From UBA4416 sp963422675 (GTDB taxonomy: Bacteria; Bacteroidota; Bacteroidia; B-17B0; Aurantibacillaceae): DNA of 64,000 bases. The notes beneath the pieces are model-generated. The model searched no databases, was not told where the DNA came from, and saw nothing but the letters and a program-made list of their open reading frames with translations. Where the stretch lies: NCBI GenBank assembly GCA_963422675.2, contig CAXVYS010000024.1, forward strand, positions 372,001 to 436,000. The letters are read 5' to 3'. Positions 36,133 through 45,671 of this stretch are shown one piece after another. A program made the translations under genes and the position numbers. How positions within the stretch are numbered: position 1 is the stretch's first letter; the number at the start of each line of letters is the position of its first letter.

Positions 36133-36585
36133 TCCTTTGTCTTTAATTTATCAAAGGTAAAAAAAGGTTCAAAAAAGACGCCATAAATTTGTACTTTTCT
36201 CTCCTGGTTTCAAAATATAATACAATGGAAAAATACCACAAAACGGATAATGATTTCACCTAAAGGATTACAGTTAGACCTTAACTGCCTTTTTTTAAAT
36301 GAGTTCCTTTTGGGGTATATATCTTAAAAAAGTATACTCCCGAAGCATAAGCTTCCACCCAGAGGTCAAAATATCTTATGCGAAATGCCTTGAAAAGATT
36401 AAGCAGAGCATCTGCTATTTTGGTTTGGCATGGTTTGTTGTTGGAAGCAGGCTAAGGAACACCACTTTATCTGATACAGAAGTGTATTCATAGGTACCAA
36501 CTGCTGGGTATTTTTCATCAATGCTATGTATTATAGCAAGTTCTAAAAAGATTTGTGCCTATCTTTTCAATCTGAAAAATAATTA
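36133..36585. other. gene-free junction with duplicated T9SS gene tail
   Basis: This stretch holds the left copy of the 142-bp duplication (36215-36357) and about 230 bp of unassigned sequence. No convincing frame is seen; the longest frame (36299-36493) runs antisense through the remnant. Confidence 0.6.
36215..36357. repeat. left copy of 142-bp direct duplication (T9SS gene tail remnant)
   Basis: It matches 45530-45671 in the same orientation, with the right-hand 65 bp identical or nearly so. On the minus strand it encodes the end of a T9SS sorting domain (E-A-Y-A-S-G-V-Y-F-F-K-I-Y-T-P-K-G-T-H) with a stop, but the rest of the gene is absent, so it is a pseudogene fragment. It bounds the 9.2-kb AT-rich block on its left. 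Confidence 0.85.
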
Positions 36586-36813
36586 ATGAAATTACTTAGT
36601 GAAGATCTATTAAAGGAATATGGTTTTACAGAAAAACCTTCTAAAATTATTCATAATGCTATCAAAGTTATGACAAGAGATAATATTGATATTGTTATTA
36701 GAGAAGATGGTATATACTATACCAATATGGGATTTGATTATCTATTAGAGGATATAACTGCTCTCAGGAAACTTTACAAAGAAGTAAGACGTGAAGATCT
36801 TAAATCAATATAA
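36586..36813 (+). CDS. small hypothetical protein, 75 residues
   Basis: A short soluble protein with a charged, partly helical sequence and no family I can name. It is the first gene in the AT-rich block and lies 48 bp before the membrane-anchored gene on the same strand. It reads well at the codon level (strong A/T at third positions like its neighbours). It could be an accessory or a small regulator of the block. Confidence 0.55.
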   Translation: MKLLSEDLLKEYGFTEKPSKIIHNAIKVMTRDNIDIVIREDGIYYTNMGFDYLLEDITALRKLYKEVRREDLKSI

Positions 36814-36861
36814 CAAATACCCTAAATTACTTGAGTTAATAAAAAAACACTAAATATTATT

Positions 36862-37761
36862 ATGGTTTTTGAGAAAAAGAAGAAAATTCAGTTTAAATAC
36901 AAAGCTGAAATTATAACAGGCTTGATTGTTACCATTATTGGTGGAATTGCCGTAGCTACTTATCAATTTTTCCTTTCTGACAAAAAAGTTGAGATTGTTC
37001 AACCAACACAGAAGAAAGTAAATCTTGATTTAAAATCATTTTACACGTTTGGTAAATACGAAATTAATGATTTACAGGATAAAGATTCATCGACTTATGA
37101 CAGTAATAGTGGTACAAAAATGGCAGGATTTTATATAACTTCTTTTTTTAATTTATATACTGGAATTAAAAAAAGTATAGGTGTTAGTAAGGACCAATAT
37201 TTTTGCAACATGTATGATATGAAATCTATTGTGGCTGTTAGTGGGATCAGTGTGCATAATCCAAATATTCAGCCATACGCACAGGTTAAGTTGGATTATT
37301 ATGACGGCACGATTAAAAATGGATTCGCTTATTATAATCCTGAAATAATAAAATGGGCAACTGAATATTTAATACCAAATCCTAATGAAATAAATATTCA
37401 AGGTCTTTTATTTCTTGATATTTATAGTGAATTGTACAGGAAAAATACAAGGCTTATCGCAGAGAGCTATCTTTATTTCTCTAATGAGCAAAGTTATAAA
37501 ATGGCGCAACAAGATTATTTATCAGCAATGGAGAAAAGTAATTTTGATGGTTCAACATATTTATTAAATAAATATGGACAAGGAAATGATTGTCAATTTT
37601 GTTTTGGAAAACCAATGGCAATAGGTTTTTGGTTAAGAAGAGGCATTGACGGAACGAATGATGAGATATGGCAAGGTTTGTCTAAATTCTTGAAGTTATA
37701 TGATTTGGAATGGTTCAATTCCCATATAGCCACTGATAAAGAGGTTTGGAAAAATGGTTAA
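36862..37761 (+). CDS. membrane-anchored hypothetical protein, 299 residues
   Basis: The protein begins with a short basic stretch (K-K-K-K-I-Q-F-K) and a single membrane helix (about residues 14-33: G-L-I-V-T-I-I-G-G-I-A). About 260 residues, predicted to be outside the cytoplasm or peripheral, follow. There are two cysteine pairs, C-x-x-C in D-C-Q-F-C near residue 246 being the clearest. No named domain is recognised. It ends 18 bp before the SEC-C protein, in what looks like one transcription unit. Confidence 0.65.
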   Translation: MVFEKKKKIQFKYKAEIITGLIVTIIGGIAVATYQFFLSDKKVEIVQPTQKKVNLDLKSFYTFGKYEINDLQDKDSSTYDSNSGTKMAGFYITSFFNLYTGIKKSIGVSKDQYFCNMYDMKSIVAVSGISVHNPNIQPYAQVKLDYYDGTIKNGFAYYNPEIIKWATEYLIPNPNEINIQGLLFLDIYSELYRKNTRLIAESYLYFSNEQSYKMAQQDYLSAMEKSNFDGSTYLLNKYGQGNDCQFCFGKPMAIGFWLRRGIDGTNDEIWQGLSKFLKLYDLEWFNSHIATDKEVWKNG

Positions 37762-37779
37762 ATCTAATATTTACATAAA

Positions 37780-40700
37780 ATGAAATTAGGCAGAAATGAT
37801 CCATGTTATTGCGGTAGTGGCATAAAGCATAAAAAATGTTGTCTTACTAAGTATGAGGAAAATATTAAATTATCTAGTAAGCAGACAACAGCTAAAGAAT
37901 TTAATCCGGTTAGTGAATTTATTAATTGTTACGACCAAATTGATTTATTGAAAATTGTTAGTGGGCTACAATTAATCCCTGAAAATCATGGGAAAAATTT
38001 AAGGTTTGAATTACTTGCTCAGCAAATAATTAGCAGCCTAAAAGTGGTTGATAATAAAAAAGTCGATTATAAATCGCTCAGTAATTTTTTTGATACAAAT
38101 TTGAAGAGTTATTATTTAGAGGATCCTCCAAGTTCACTTTTCACCGAAAACATAATTTTTTTTGGTGGGAATTATACGGTTTTTTCTGGATTGAGTGATA
38201 ATGGAGCAAGAGTATTGAGTTTATATCTTGAAGCAATATTTATAACACATAATAAATTATCTAAAGAATTCAAAAACAAAGTCTGTAGCGGTGTAACATT
38301 ACTACTTGGAATGAATCAACAGATTGTTACTGAAATTAATATTAAAAGAAACTCTTTTGTAGAAACGAAGGATAGCAAGATAAAAGTTCCAAATGAAGGA
38401 AAAGTAAGTATACTAAAACAAGTTATTGTGTATAAAAGTGAATATATTGAAAAACTATGTACTCACTTCGGAATTGATAAAAGTATAATTGATGAATTTA
38501 TTATAAGTCGAGATGATAAAAATATTGACGAAGTGGATCCTGATAAAAATCCTTTACTATTAAGGCCTATTTTTGAAAATAATGATGAGTATATACTTGT
38601 ATTGCCAACAGCTATAGTTCATTGCTTGATCAATTTTATTTCAAGAGTAGCAAATGAAATGGATTATATCGATGAATTAGATAATGTCTATAATAATCAT
38701 CAATGGTATAGAATCAGGGAATTTGCTTACGAAATGGGATGGCAAGAAACAGACATAAAACTGCCAAAGACAGAAACAGATTTAAATATAAATGAGGCTG
38801 TTTTTAGATTTGACAATAATAAGCTTGCGTATATTAGATTAGTGAATGGACTCAATCCATCTTTATTTTCTGAAGAGAATCCTTCGCTGGGAGATGAGCA
38901 AAAATCCGAAACTAGAGTAGATACAGTAATTAAATACTTAGAAGAACTTAATGGAGATGAAGTATATAACTATTTTGTAATAGATGTACTTTCTGAAAAT
39001 GCAAGCGATCAGTTTTTTATAGGAGATAAACCTAAATCAGATGTACAAAGTTTGTCTATGGGATTTTTTGAACTTGAAAAAATTGCTTTATCGAATGATA
39101 CCGATGGCTTAACACTATGGAAGTTTGCAAAATCATTTAATGAAGCTAAAGAAACTACGATGTTTATGCCTATGTTAGGCGGAGTATTAGATGCATTTGT
39201 TCATTTTGTAAATAATAATGAGGGGTTCTTTGATACAGATGAAAAAAAAGTTGATGGATTATTATTAATTGGAAATTCAGGTGAGTTTGAAAGGAAAATA
39301 ATAATTGACCGAGATGAACATAGCAGTATTAAGTATTATGAAGGGCAGCTACTTGGAATGCCGATAAAAAGACTTAGGGATTTCGCACCGATATACGTTG
39401 AAAAGGAACGATCTAATGATTATAATTTATTACTTGAATGCTTTAAGCCTATGTTATGGGTTGTAAATGATCAATGTAATGGTAAAGGACAAAAGAAAAT
39501 AGTAAATATATTTTCAGAAGCGATTGTTTTTTGGATATTTAAAATGCGTGACGTTTTAGAACCTTATATTGAAGGATTAAATGTTAAAGTCATTGAATTC
39601 AAGATAGAATTGGATGAACTTTTATTCAAGCCTAGCTTTGCACAGTATGATGAATCTTTCAATGGAGAAAATATTGATTTTAAAATTTCGTTGAACGGAA
39701 ATTCGGTCTATTTATATATACCATTTGATATAAGTGTTTTGTTATTAAGAAGCGATAATTCCGGAGAGAAAGTAATAATGAAAGCTATTCTAGGTGGATT
39801 AAGTTTATTATTAGAGCGTTCTCAAAAAGAATTGAACTTAACTGATGACATCATAAATAAAATGATAGAGGATATTATGCAACCGGACATTGCTAAGATG
39901 ATAGTGTTTTTGGATTCTGCTAATGATATGAAGTTAGATGGTAGAAACCTTTTGCCACTTCGGAAGCTCCAAGAAAGTGAGATGACTAAAATACAAGATA
40001 CATTAGTTGAATCTTTAAAATTAACTGAACCAATACCAAAGGTTATTTCTGATGATAAAGGAAAAAAAGCATTATCAAATAAAGTTGTTGCTTCTCTTTT
40101 TAATAATATAGTTACTAAACTAAAAACGTTTGATTCCTGTGAATTATTAAAATGGCTTATTAAAATGCATGAAACATGTGTTCAATCTAAAGCACATCGA
40201 AAAATAGAGATACCTGCAAAAATCTCGTGTTTTAGTGATTATCCTACAGAAGTAAAAAAATTAGAAAGGGAGGACAAAGAACTAGTTAATACAGCTCTTT
40301 CATTAAGATGTTTAATTGAATTTGTTGCTGCAAATCCCGAGTTTGGGAGTAAACCTCCAAATACTGATGATATTGATGAGTTATTAGCCTTAATGAATCA
40401 ACTGATTAATTGGGGTATGATTTCAGATGGAATTGATTTAGGTATAAGTAGTCCTGAAATGGGATTATTACCTTCTGGAAGGATAGGCTTATCAAAAGAT
40501 TTTTATGAGGAACAGTTAAAACCATTTACTGTTTCTAAAGCTGAAAGTGCGGTCTACGGCTATCTTAAAGACTTTCGTTTAAAACTTCAAAAAAAGGTTG
40601 TTGAAATTATTGATGATGAATCTGAAATTCTTGAAATTGATAATGCATTCATTGATGAGTGGAGGATTTCATTAAGTAAGTTACTAGAAATAAAAAATAT

Positions 40701-41577
40701 TATTATTGGAATAGTTTTAGATAATGGCGATTCTATAATTGAAATCGAAGCATCTGAGTTACAGGGAATATTAAAAACGAAAATGAAGGATCTGACGAGT
40801 GAAGAGTATAAAATTGCCTTGGACTTACTTACATTAAAAAAACGAGAGGCCATTGACAAAGCACCGCCTGGTTTTGATAAGACTGATGTGTACCCTTGGA
40901 AATATAATAGAGCGATATCTTATCTAAGAAAACCAATTGTAGAAATTCAAAAAACAGATGGTAAGACTTATTATTATGCAGGTTTTAGACATATATTTTC
41001 TACTATAGATAATTTGTATTCATTATTATTTGATGGACGTATGAAAGCTAGAGATAATGGATTATTAAGCAAGTATCTAGCGAAAATCAATAAGGAAAAA
41101 GGTGATATATTTAGAGCCGAGGTATATGATCATTTGAAAACAGATTCTACATTCAAAACTATCCCTTATGAAGTGAAAATTAGTCCTAATGGGCACTTAG
41201 TTGCAGATAAAGATTATGGTGATATTGATATTTTGTGTATTGATGAAAAAAATATGATTTTTTACTCTATTGAATGTAAGGACACTGTTAGTGCCAGAAT
41301 CATTCACGAAATGAAAACAGAAATGGACAAATATTTGGGAAGAAATGATAAAGATGGCATGATACAAAAACATGTTGAAAGAGATACCTGGATTAAAGAA
41401 AACATTAACCAATTTGTAGCCTATTTTGAAAATCCTGATAAGTATCAAGTGAAATCCATTATACTTACTTCGGAAGATATTCCTTTGCCTTATCTTATAA
41501 AAGAAAAATTGCCTTTACCTATGTTGTCTTATAGTAAATTGTTAATGCAGGGGAACGAAATATTATTCAAAATCTAA
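37780..41577 (+). CDS. large SEC-C protein with PD-(D/E)XK nuclease-like C-terminus
   Basis: A 1265-residue cytoplasmic protein. The N-terminus is a SEC-C zinc-binding motif (R-N-D-P-C-Y-C-G-S-G-I-K-H-K-K-C-C, residues 5-21). The middle 1000 residues are helical and unrecognised. Near the C-terminus a restriction-endonuclease-like core is visible: Y-G-D-I-D-I-L near residue 1147 and S-I-E-C-K-D near residue 1165, giving the Asp and E-x-K catalytic pattern. SEC-C domains occur on many defence-linked proteins. It lies 18 bp after a membrane protein gene and upstream of an AAA+ gene, in an AT-rich block, so a phage-defence effector is a reasonable inference. The nuclease assignment rests on motif reading only. 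Confidence 0.8.
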   Translation: MKLGRNDPCYCGSGIKHKKCCLTKYEENIKLSSKQTTAKEFNPVSEFINCYDQIDLLKIVSGLQLIPENHGKNLRFELLAQQIISSLKVVDNKKVDYKSLSNFFDTNLKSYYLEDPPSSLFTENIIFFGGNYTVFSGLSDNGARVLSLYLEAIFITHNKLSKEFKNKVCSGVTLLLGMNQQIVTEINIKRNSFVETKDSKIKVPNEGKVSILKQVIVYKSEYIEKLCTHFGIDKSIIDEFIISRDDKNIDEVDPDKNPLLLRPIFENNDEYILVLPTAIVHCLINFISRVANEMDYIDELDNVYNNHQWYRIREFAYEMGWQETDIKLPKTETDLNINEAVFRFDNNKLAYIRLVNGLNPSLFSEENPSLGDEQKSETRVDTVIKYLEELNGDEVYNYFVIDVLSENASDQFFIGDKPKSDVQSLSMGFFELEKIALSNDTDGLTLWKFAKSFNEAKETTMFMPMLGGVLDAFVHFVNNNEGFFDTDEKKVDGLLLIGNSGEFERKIIIDRDEHSSIKYYEGQLLGMPIKRLRDFAPIYVEKERSNDYNLLLECFKPMLWVVNDQCNGKGQKKIVNIFSEAIVFWIFKMRDVLEPYIEGLNVKVIEFKIELDELLFKPSFAQYDESFNGENIDFKISLNGNSVYLYIPFDISVLLLRSDNSGEKVIMKAILGGLSLLLERSQKELNLTDDIINKMIEDIMQPDIAKMIVFLDSANDMKLDGRNLLPLRKLQESEMTKIQDTLVESLKLTEPIPKVISDDKGKKALSNKVVASLFNNIVTKLKTFDSCELLKWLIKMHETCVQSKAHRKIEIPAKISCFSDYPTEVKKLEREDKELVNTALSLRCLIEFVAANPEFGSKPPNTDDIDELLALMNQLINWGMISDGIDLGISSPEMGLLPSGRIGLSKDFYEEQLKPFTVSKAESAVYGYLKDFRLKLQKKVVEIIDDESEILEIDNAFIDEWRISLSKLLEIKNIIIGIVLDNGDSIIEIEASELQGILKTKMKDLTSEEYKIALDLLTLKKREAIDKAPPGFDKTDVYPWKYNRAISYLRKPIVEIQKTDGKTYYYAGFRHIFSTIDNLYSLLFDGRMKARDNGLLSKYLAKINKEKGDIFRAEVYDHLKTDSTFKTIPYEVKISPNGHLVADKDYGDIDILCIDEKNMIFYSIECKDTVSARIIHEMKTEMDKYLGRNDKDGMIQKHVERDTWIKENINQFVAYFENPDKYQVKSIILTSEDIPLPYLIKEKLPLPMLSYSKLLMQGNEILFKI

Positions 41578-41589
41578 ACACTATTTATG

Positions 41590-41639
41590 TAAAATAAGGT
41601 CATTTTATTGGTGTTTTATTACAGAAAATGACCTATTTT
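41590..41639 (+). terminator. hairpin after SEC-C nuclease gene
   Basis: An AAAATAAGGTCATTTT arm and its AAAATGACCTATTTT partner, with one bulged base and an 18-nt loop, begin 13 bp after the stop. A-rich and T-rich arms suit termination of the SEC-C unit; the AAA+ gene downstream would then have its own promoter. Confidence 0.6.
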
Positions 41640-41687
41640 GGTTTATAGTTTGGTGAAATTTGGGTAATAAATTTGAGTTATTAATTG

Positions 41688-41695
41688 TACCTTTG
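41688..41695 (+). promoter_or_regulatory. candidate -7 box of AAA+ gene
   Basis: TACCTTTG matches the TAnnTTTG consensus, 125 bp upstream of the AAA+ start. The nearest TTTG (41659) is spaced 25 bp, longer than the usual 19-21 bp, so the promoter is tentative. Confidence 0.4.
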
Positions 41696-41819
41696 TGCTA
41701 TAGTAAAGACTATCACAATAATTTTTATTTAAGCTAGGGATTTCATTAACATTTCCTTGTTTAAATTATAGACTAGCGTATAGATTATTACTTTTGTTTA
41801 TTTAGGATCTTAGAACTAC

Positions 41820-42854
41820 ATGAGTCAATTAGAATTTATAAGAGATATAGCGAAATATGGTCTTGAAAATGATCAAGAAAAATTGCTTATTGCTTTAAGT
41901 GAACTTATTGATCATTCAAAAAAAACTAGGAAAGTAAATTTCGCATTACAACTTCAGTCTATATTAAAAGATACCATTCGTAGTCAACAAGTAAATGGGC
42001 TAACACCAGTTGGATCAGCAAAGCATATACTTAGAGAAGAAGATAAGGAAGTGAATGAGTTTATAATCGAAAAAATAACCTCTGATTATCAATTTGAAAA
42101 TTTAGTAAGTAGTTCCTCGGTAAAAAACGAACTAAAACTATTTATTGAAGAACATCAAAGAATAGAGTTATTACGTTCTTTTGATTTACCCGTTGCAAAT
42201 AAAATACTTTTTCATGGCCATTCAGGTTGTGGTAAAACTTTGGCTTCTTATGTTGTCGCTGGGGAATTACAAAAAATGATGTATGTAATTAACCTTGGGG
42301 CTATTGTATCATCCAAATTAGGAGAAACGAGTAAAAATTTATCGAAAATTTTCAGAAGGGCTGCTGCGGAAGATTGCGTTATTTTTATTGATGAATTTGA
42401 TTCTTTAGGAAAAGTAAGAGACTACAGCCAAGATCATGGAGAAATGAAGCGTGTAGTGAATACCATCCTGCAATTATTTGATTATTTACCTCAAACTAGT
42501 ATTGTTATTGCAGCAACTAATCAAAAAAGCATGTTAGATGATGCATTATTAAGAAGATTTGATTTGAATATTCAGTTTGAGTTACCTAACCAACCGCAAA
42601 TTGAAGCACTAATCGCATTAACTTTAAAGAACGGAAAATTTACATTTGATAATAAAACAGCCTCTCAGGCAATTATTAAATCATCTGTAGGATTATCTTA
42701 TTACAGTATTCAAAAAACGCTAATTACAGCAATAAAACGTAGTTTATTCGATAAAATTATTGACAATACTATTCCATTAACTGCAAAAATAAATACAGCA
42801 GTTTGGAAGGAATTAGTAATGGCTGAAAAGAAAAATCTTAGAGGCAAAAAATAA
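41820..42854 (+). CDS. AAA+ ATPase partnered with subtilase
   Basis: A 344-residue AAA+ protein with a helical N-terminus and one ATPase module. Walker A is G-H-S-G-C-G-K-T near residue 131, Walker B is V-I-F-I-D-E-F-D-S near residue 187, sensor 1 is A-A-T-N-Q, and the arginine-finger region is L-L-R-R-F-D. It resembles the classic AAA (SpoVK/FtsH-like) group. Its stop is 1 bp from the stop of the convergent S8 protease. AAA+ and subtilase genes recur side by side in variable regions of bacterial genomes, where they are suspected to be defence or toxin-like modules. A substrate-unfolding or regulatory role on the protease is inferred. Confidence 0.9.
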   Translation: MSQLEFIRDIAKYGLENDQEKLLIALSELIDHSKKTRKVNFALQLQSILKDTIRSQQVNGLTPVGSAKHILREEDKEVNEFIIEKITSDYQFENLVSSSSVKNELKLFIEEHQRIELLRSFDLPVANKILFHGHSGCGKTLASYVVAGELQKMMYVINLGAIVSSKLGETSKNLSKIFRRAAAEDCVIFIDEFDSLGKVRDYSQDHGEMKRVVNTILQLFDYLPQTSIVIAATNQKSMLDDALLRRFDLNIQFELPNQPQIEALIALTLKNGKFTFDNKTASQAIIKSSVGLSYYSIQKTLITAIKRSLFDKIIDNTIPLTAKINTAVWKELVMAEKKNLRGKK

Positions 42855-42855
42855 T

Positions 42856-45333
42856 TTACTCTGCTTCTGCAATTGCTTCTCCCTCACCTTCCGCTTCAAG
42901 ATTAGTAATTAAGTCGAAATTATTAATTGCTTCCAGTTCATTATATAAATTTCCGGCAAACTGCTTTTTTAATGGTCGTTCTTTAAAATTTAATACAATG
43001 GAAAATTTGTGAGAGACATTATATTTTTCCTGTTGAACAACAGATAGAAGTTTATGCCTTTTACAGTTAACAGCAAGCTTAAACACATTACTATTATCAG
43101 AAATGTCTGTTTTATTATATATCCATTCAACTTTTTGTGTATTGCTTAATAATTTTCTTTTGAAATAATAATCTTCCGACCAAGTTTGAGTTGTCTTAAA
43201 TGAAATATCTTCTGTGGTATTACCATTGATTCCAGTCATTTCCGCTTTTTCTTCGCCAAGTTCATTAACTACAGTACTTACTTCTTCAAGTGGTAAATTC
43301 TTAAAGATTCCAAATCCAATATGAATAGGGCAATAAGTCATTTGATTATTTAATACTGGATCAAAGCTAAAACACAACGTTGCCGTAATATCAAGAACGG
43401 TTTGTTTATTTTGTTTTTCCAATAAATATTCCGGTATTTTTATTTCAAAAGACTTAATTCTATCTGGTAATATTTCATCTTCAAGAATTACTGTAACTGA
43501 ATTATCATTTGACGTAACACATTCTTCATAATCTGGAATACCATGCCCTATTAAATTCATTAATGCACTTTCATTAAGTCCGTCAAATACATTACCCAAC
43601 TTTGGATGTTTCGATGAATTGACAATTAGAGCTTTAACAGATTGCGTCCTTAAAGTAGGATATTGATTTAAAATACACGCAGCAATATTTGCAACCAATG
43701 GAGCTGAATAACTAGTTCCTGGATTTTTATCGTAAAATATACCAGCTTTTGCTGAAAATGATTTAATTCCAGGATTAGAAGTTGCTAAAGAAGCGTCGAG
43801 ATCGCCACCATAATAAACTACGTCAGGTTTTTTAAGGTGCTTGTTGCTTTGTTTGTTACTTAAACCAGATGTTTCAAAATCATAATGAAATTTTGAAGAG
43901 TAGATTGACGGAAAGTCTTTATCAATTGATATTCCCGAAGTAATTCCAGTTTCAAAATTCCCTGCACAAGCACCAACAGAAACATTATTCATGCTTTCCG
44001 AAGGAGACTTTATATTTGTATGATCGTGATGGAAATCTAAAGGATATGAGTGAATAGGGTTATTAGCATTATCAAAAAAATAATCGATTCCAATATTTCC
44101 AGATGAAATAAAAATCAGAATATCATTTTCATGCGCCAGTTTATCAAGCGCAAATGCAAATGCAGTAAAGGACTCATTTTTCTTTTTTGAAACCATTTCC
44201 GTTACTGTTAAAACAAATATTCTTACTCCTTTTTCAGAATTAACTTGTTTTATAAGTTCAATAATGGCTTTATCAGAAGACCTTATTGTATTATCTTCAT
44301 ATATTTTTAAGGATATTAGCCAAGCATCAGCTTGTTTATTCCCAGTATGATCAGGGATTAATTTTGAACCGAATGTAGCTAAGCCTGCTACTCCTGTACC
44401 ATGTCCATTTCCTCCATCACAACTATCCACCAATGAACCCGAACCTTTTAAATCATATTCTGCATTTACATTCTTTATTAAAGCACTTAACGCAGAAATA
44501 TTAGCAATGCCGCTGTCAAGAATGCCAATTGTTTCAGCATTGGCAGCAGGTGGAACCAGTGTGAAACCAAAATTCCTGATTGGAGTATTAAATGCTCCTG
44601 GCTTAATAACACCTGTTAAAGAAGAGTTAACAGAATGAATAATATCAAAGTTGCTTATAATATTATTTATTTCAGCTTCTGTAATGCTCCACGTTTGAAT
44701 TGTGCGATTATCAAAAATAATTTCATGTCTGATATTTTGTTGCGTTAAGTATGCTAATAGACTTGTTTCAATTGGGAGAATGTGAGTTGTGAAAATCTCT
44801 TCTGAATCTACTAAATTGAAAAGAGCGACATTATAATAGTCGTCATAATTTTTTATCTCTGCATTAGTTAGTAGAGTGAATTTTTTTATGAATCGAATAT
44901 CTACATTATAAGGGAGCTCTCCCGTATGTTCATCCGTATTTAAAAAGCCTTGTAATTCCTGAAAAAAAGTTTGAAAACTTACTTCATTTTCTATTGCGAA
45001 AACTGCTTGTGTATTAAATAAATCAAATCTTATTGGAACTAAACCGAAATTTTGTCTATAGCGTGGGACAAATTTCTCCGAATCAAAAGAGCTAAAAAAA
45101 TTGAATTTGATATAATCTATATGTGGAACGGTAATATTGACATTTCTGTTTTGTATCCGTTCAGTTCTATCGGTATTAAATTTAGATATACAGCTTCGAA
45201 ATTCATCTTTCATTCTCTCATAATACTTTGGTAAACCGTCATTTGTTTGCGTAACAATCCTAGGCTTCTGTTTAAATTGAACAGTTCCTTCAATAGGGTT
45301 TTTGAAATGCAAATGAGATTTTTTTTCAGCCAT
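42856..45333 (-). CDS. S8 (subtilisin-like) serine peptidase, 825 residues
   Basis: A large cytoplasmic subtilase with no signal peptide. The catalytic triad is intact: Asp in I-G-I-L-D-S-G-I near residue 273, His in N-G-H-G-T-G-V-A-G near residue 310 and Ser in G-T-S-Y-S-A-P-L-V-A near residue 540. About 260 residues of N-terminal and 270 of C-terminal accessory sequence flank it. It is convergent with the AAA+ gene, one base between the stops. A cytoplasmic protease paired with an AAA+ ATPase suggests triggered proteolysis, for example in abortive defence. This is inference from context. Confidence 0.92.
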   Translation of the reverse strand: MAEKKSHLHFKNPIEGTVQFKQKPRIVTQTNDGLPKYYERMKDEFRSCISKFNTDRTERIQNRNVNITVPHIDYIKFNFFSSFDSEKFVPRYRQNFGLVPIRFDLFNTQAVFAIENEVSFQTFFQELQGFLNTDEHTGELPYNVDIRFIKKFTLLTNAEIKNYDDYYNVALFNLVDSEEIFTTHILPIETSLLAYLTQQNIRHEIIFDNRTIQTWSITEAEINNIISNFDIIHSVNSSLTGVIKPGAFNTPIRNFGFTLVPPAANAETIGILDSGIANISALSALIKNVNAEYDLKGSGSLVDSCDGGNGHGTGVAGLATFGSKLIPDHTGNKQADAWLISLKIYEDNTIRSSDKAIIELIKQVNSEKGVRIFVLTVTEMVSKKKNESFTAFAFALDKLAHENDILIFISSGNIGIDYFFDNANNPIHSYPLDFHHDHTNIKSPSESMNNVSVGACAGNFETGITSGISIDKDFPSIYSSKFHYDFETSGLSNKQSNKHLKKPDVVYYGGDLDASLATSNPGIKSFSAKAGIFYDKNPGTSYSAPLVANIAACILNQYPTLRTQSVKALIVNSSKHPKLGNVFDGLNESALMNLIGHGIPDYEECVTSNDNSVTVILEDEILPDRIKSFEIKIPEYLLEKQNKQTVLDITATLCFSFDPVLNNQMTYCPIHIGFGIFKNLPLEEVSTVVNELGEEKAEMTGINGNTTEDISFKTTQTWSEDYYFKRKLLSNTQKVEWIYNKTDISDNSNVFKLAVNCKRHKLLSVVQQEKYNVSHKFSIVLNFKERPLKKQFAGNLYNELEAINNFDLITNLEAEGEGEAIAEAE

Positions 45334-45403
45334 AAAAAAATAATTAAATTTATTCTATCTATCAAAGATATGACTTTGTAGCTTATTTAACTCATTTTGT
45401 CTA

Positions 45404-45426
45404 GTCACTAACTTGATGTTAGTGAC
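45404..45426. promoter_or_regulatory. 9-bp hairpin/operator upstream of the subtilase gene
   Basis: A perfect inverted repeat GTCACTAAC/GTTAGTGAC with a 5-nt spacer lies 71 bp upstream of the subtilase start. It is too weak in T runs to be a good terminator and may be a regulator site. Confidence 0.4.
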
Positions 45427-45529
45427 CTTTTGTTCCCAAAAGAGTCCTTTCGTTCCTTAAGTACCCCTTACAACACACAACTTGAACGACACCCTTGAAG
45501 GAACAAGGGATTTTGCTCGTGTATGGGAC

Positions 45530-45671
45530 ATATAATACAATGAAAAAATACCACAGAACGGGTAATAATTTCAAGTAACGAATTTCTATTAAATCTTAAC
45601 TACCTTTTTAAAATGAGTTCCTTTTGGGGTATATATCTTAAAAAAGTATACTCCCGAAGCATAAGCTTCCA
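45530..45671. repeat. right copy of 142-bp direct duplication
   Basis: This copy spans the end of the intact T9SS gene (45589-45671) and about 60 bp downstream of it. The left copy at 36215-36357 is in the same orientation. Together they bracket the AT-rich block 36358-45529. Confidence 0.85.

Noticed and set aside
36299..36493. 64-residue plus-strand frame
   Set aside because: It runs antisense through the T9SS tail remnant and continues into unassigned sequence; no sign of selection for protein.
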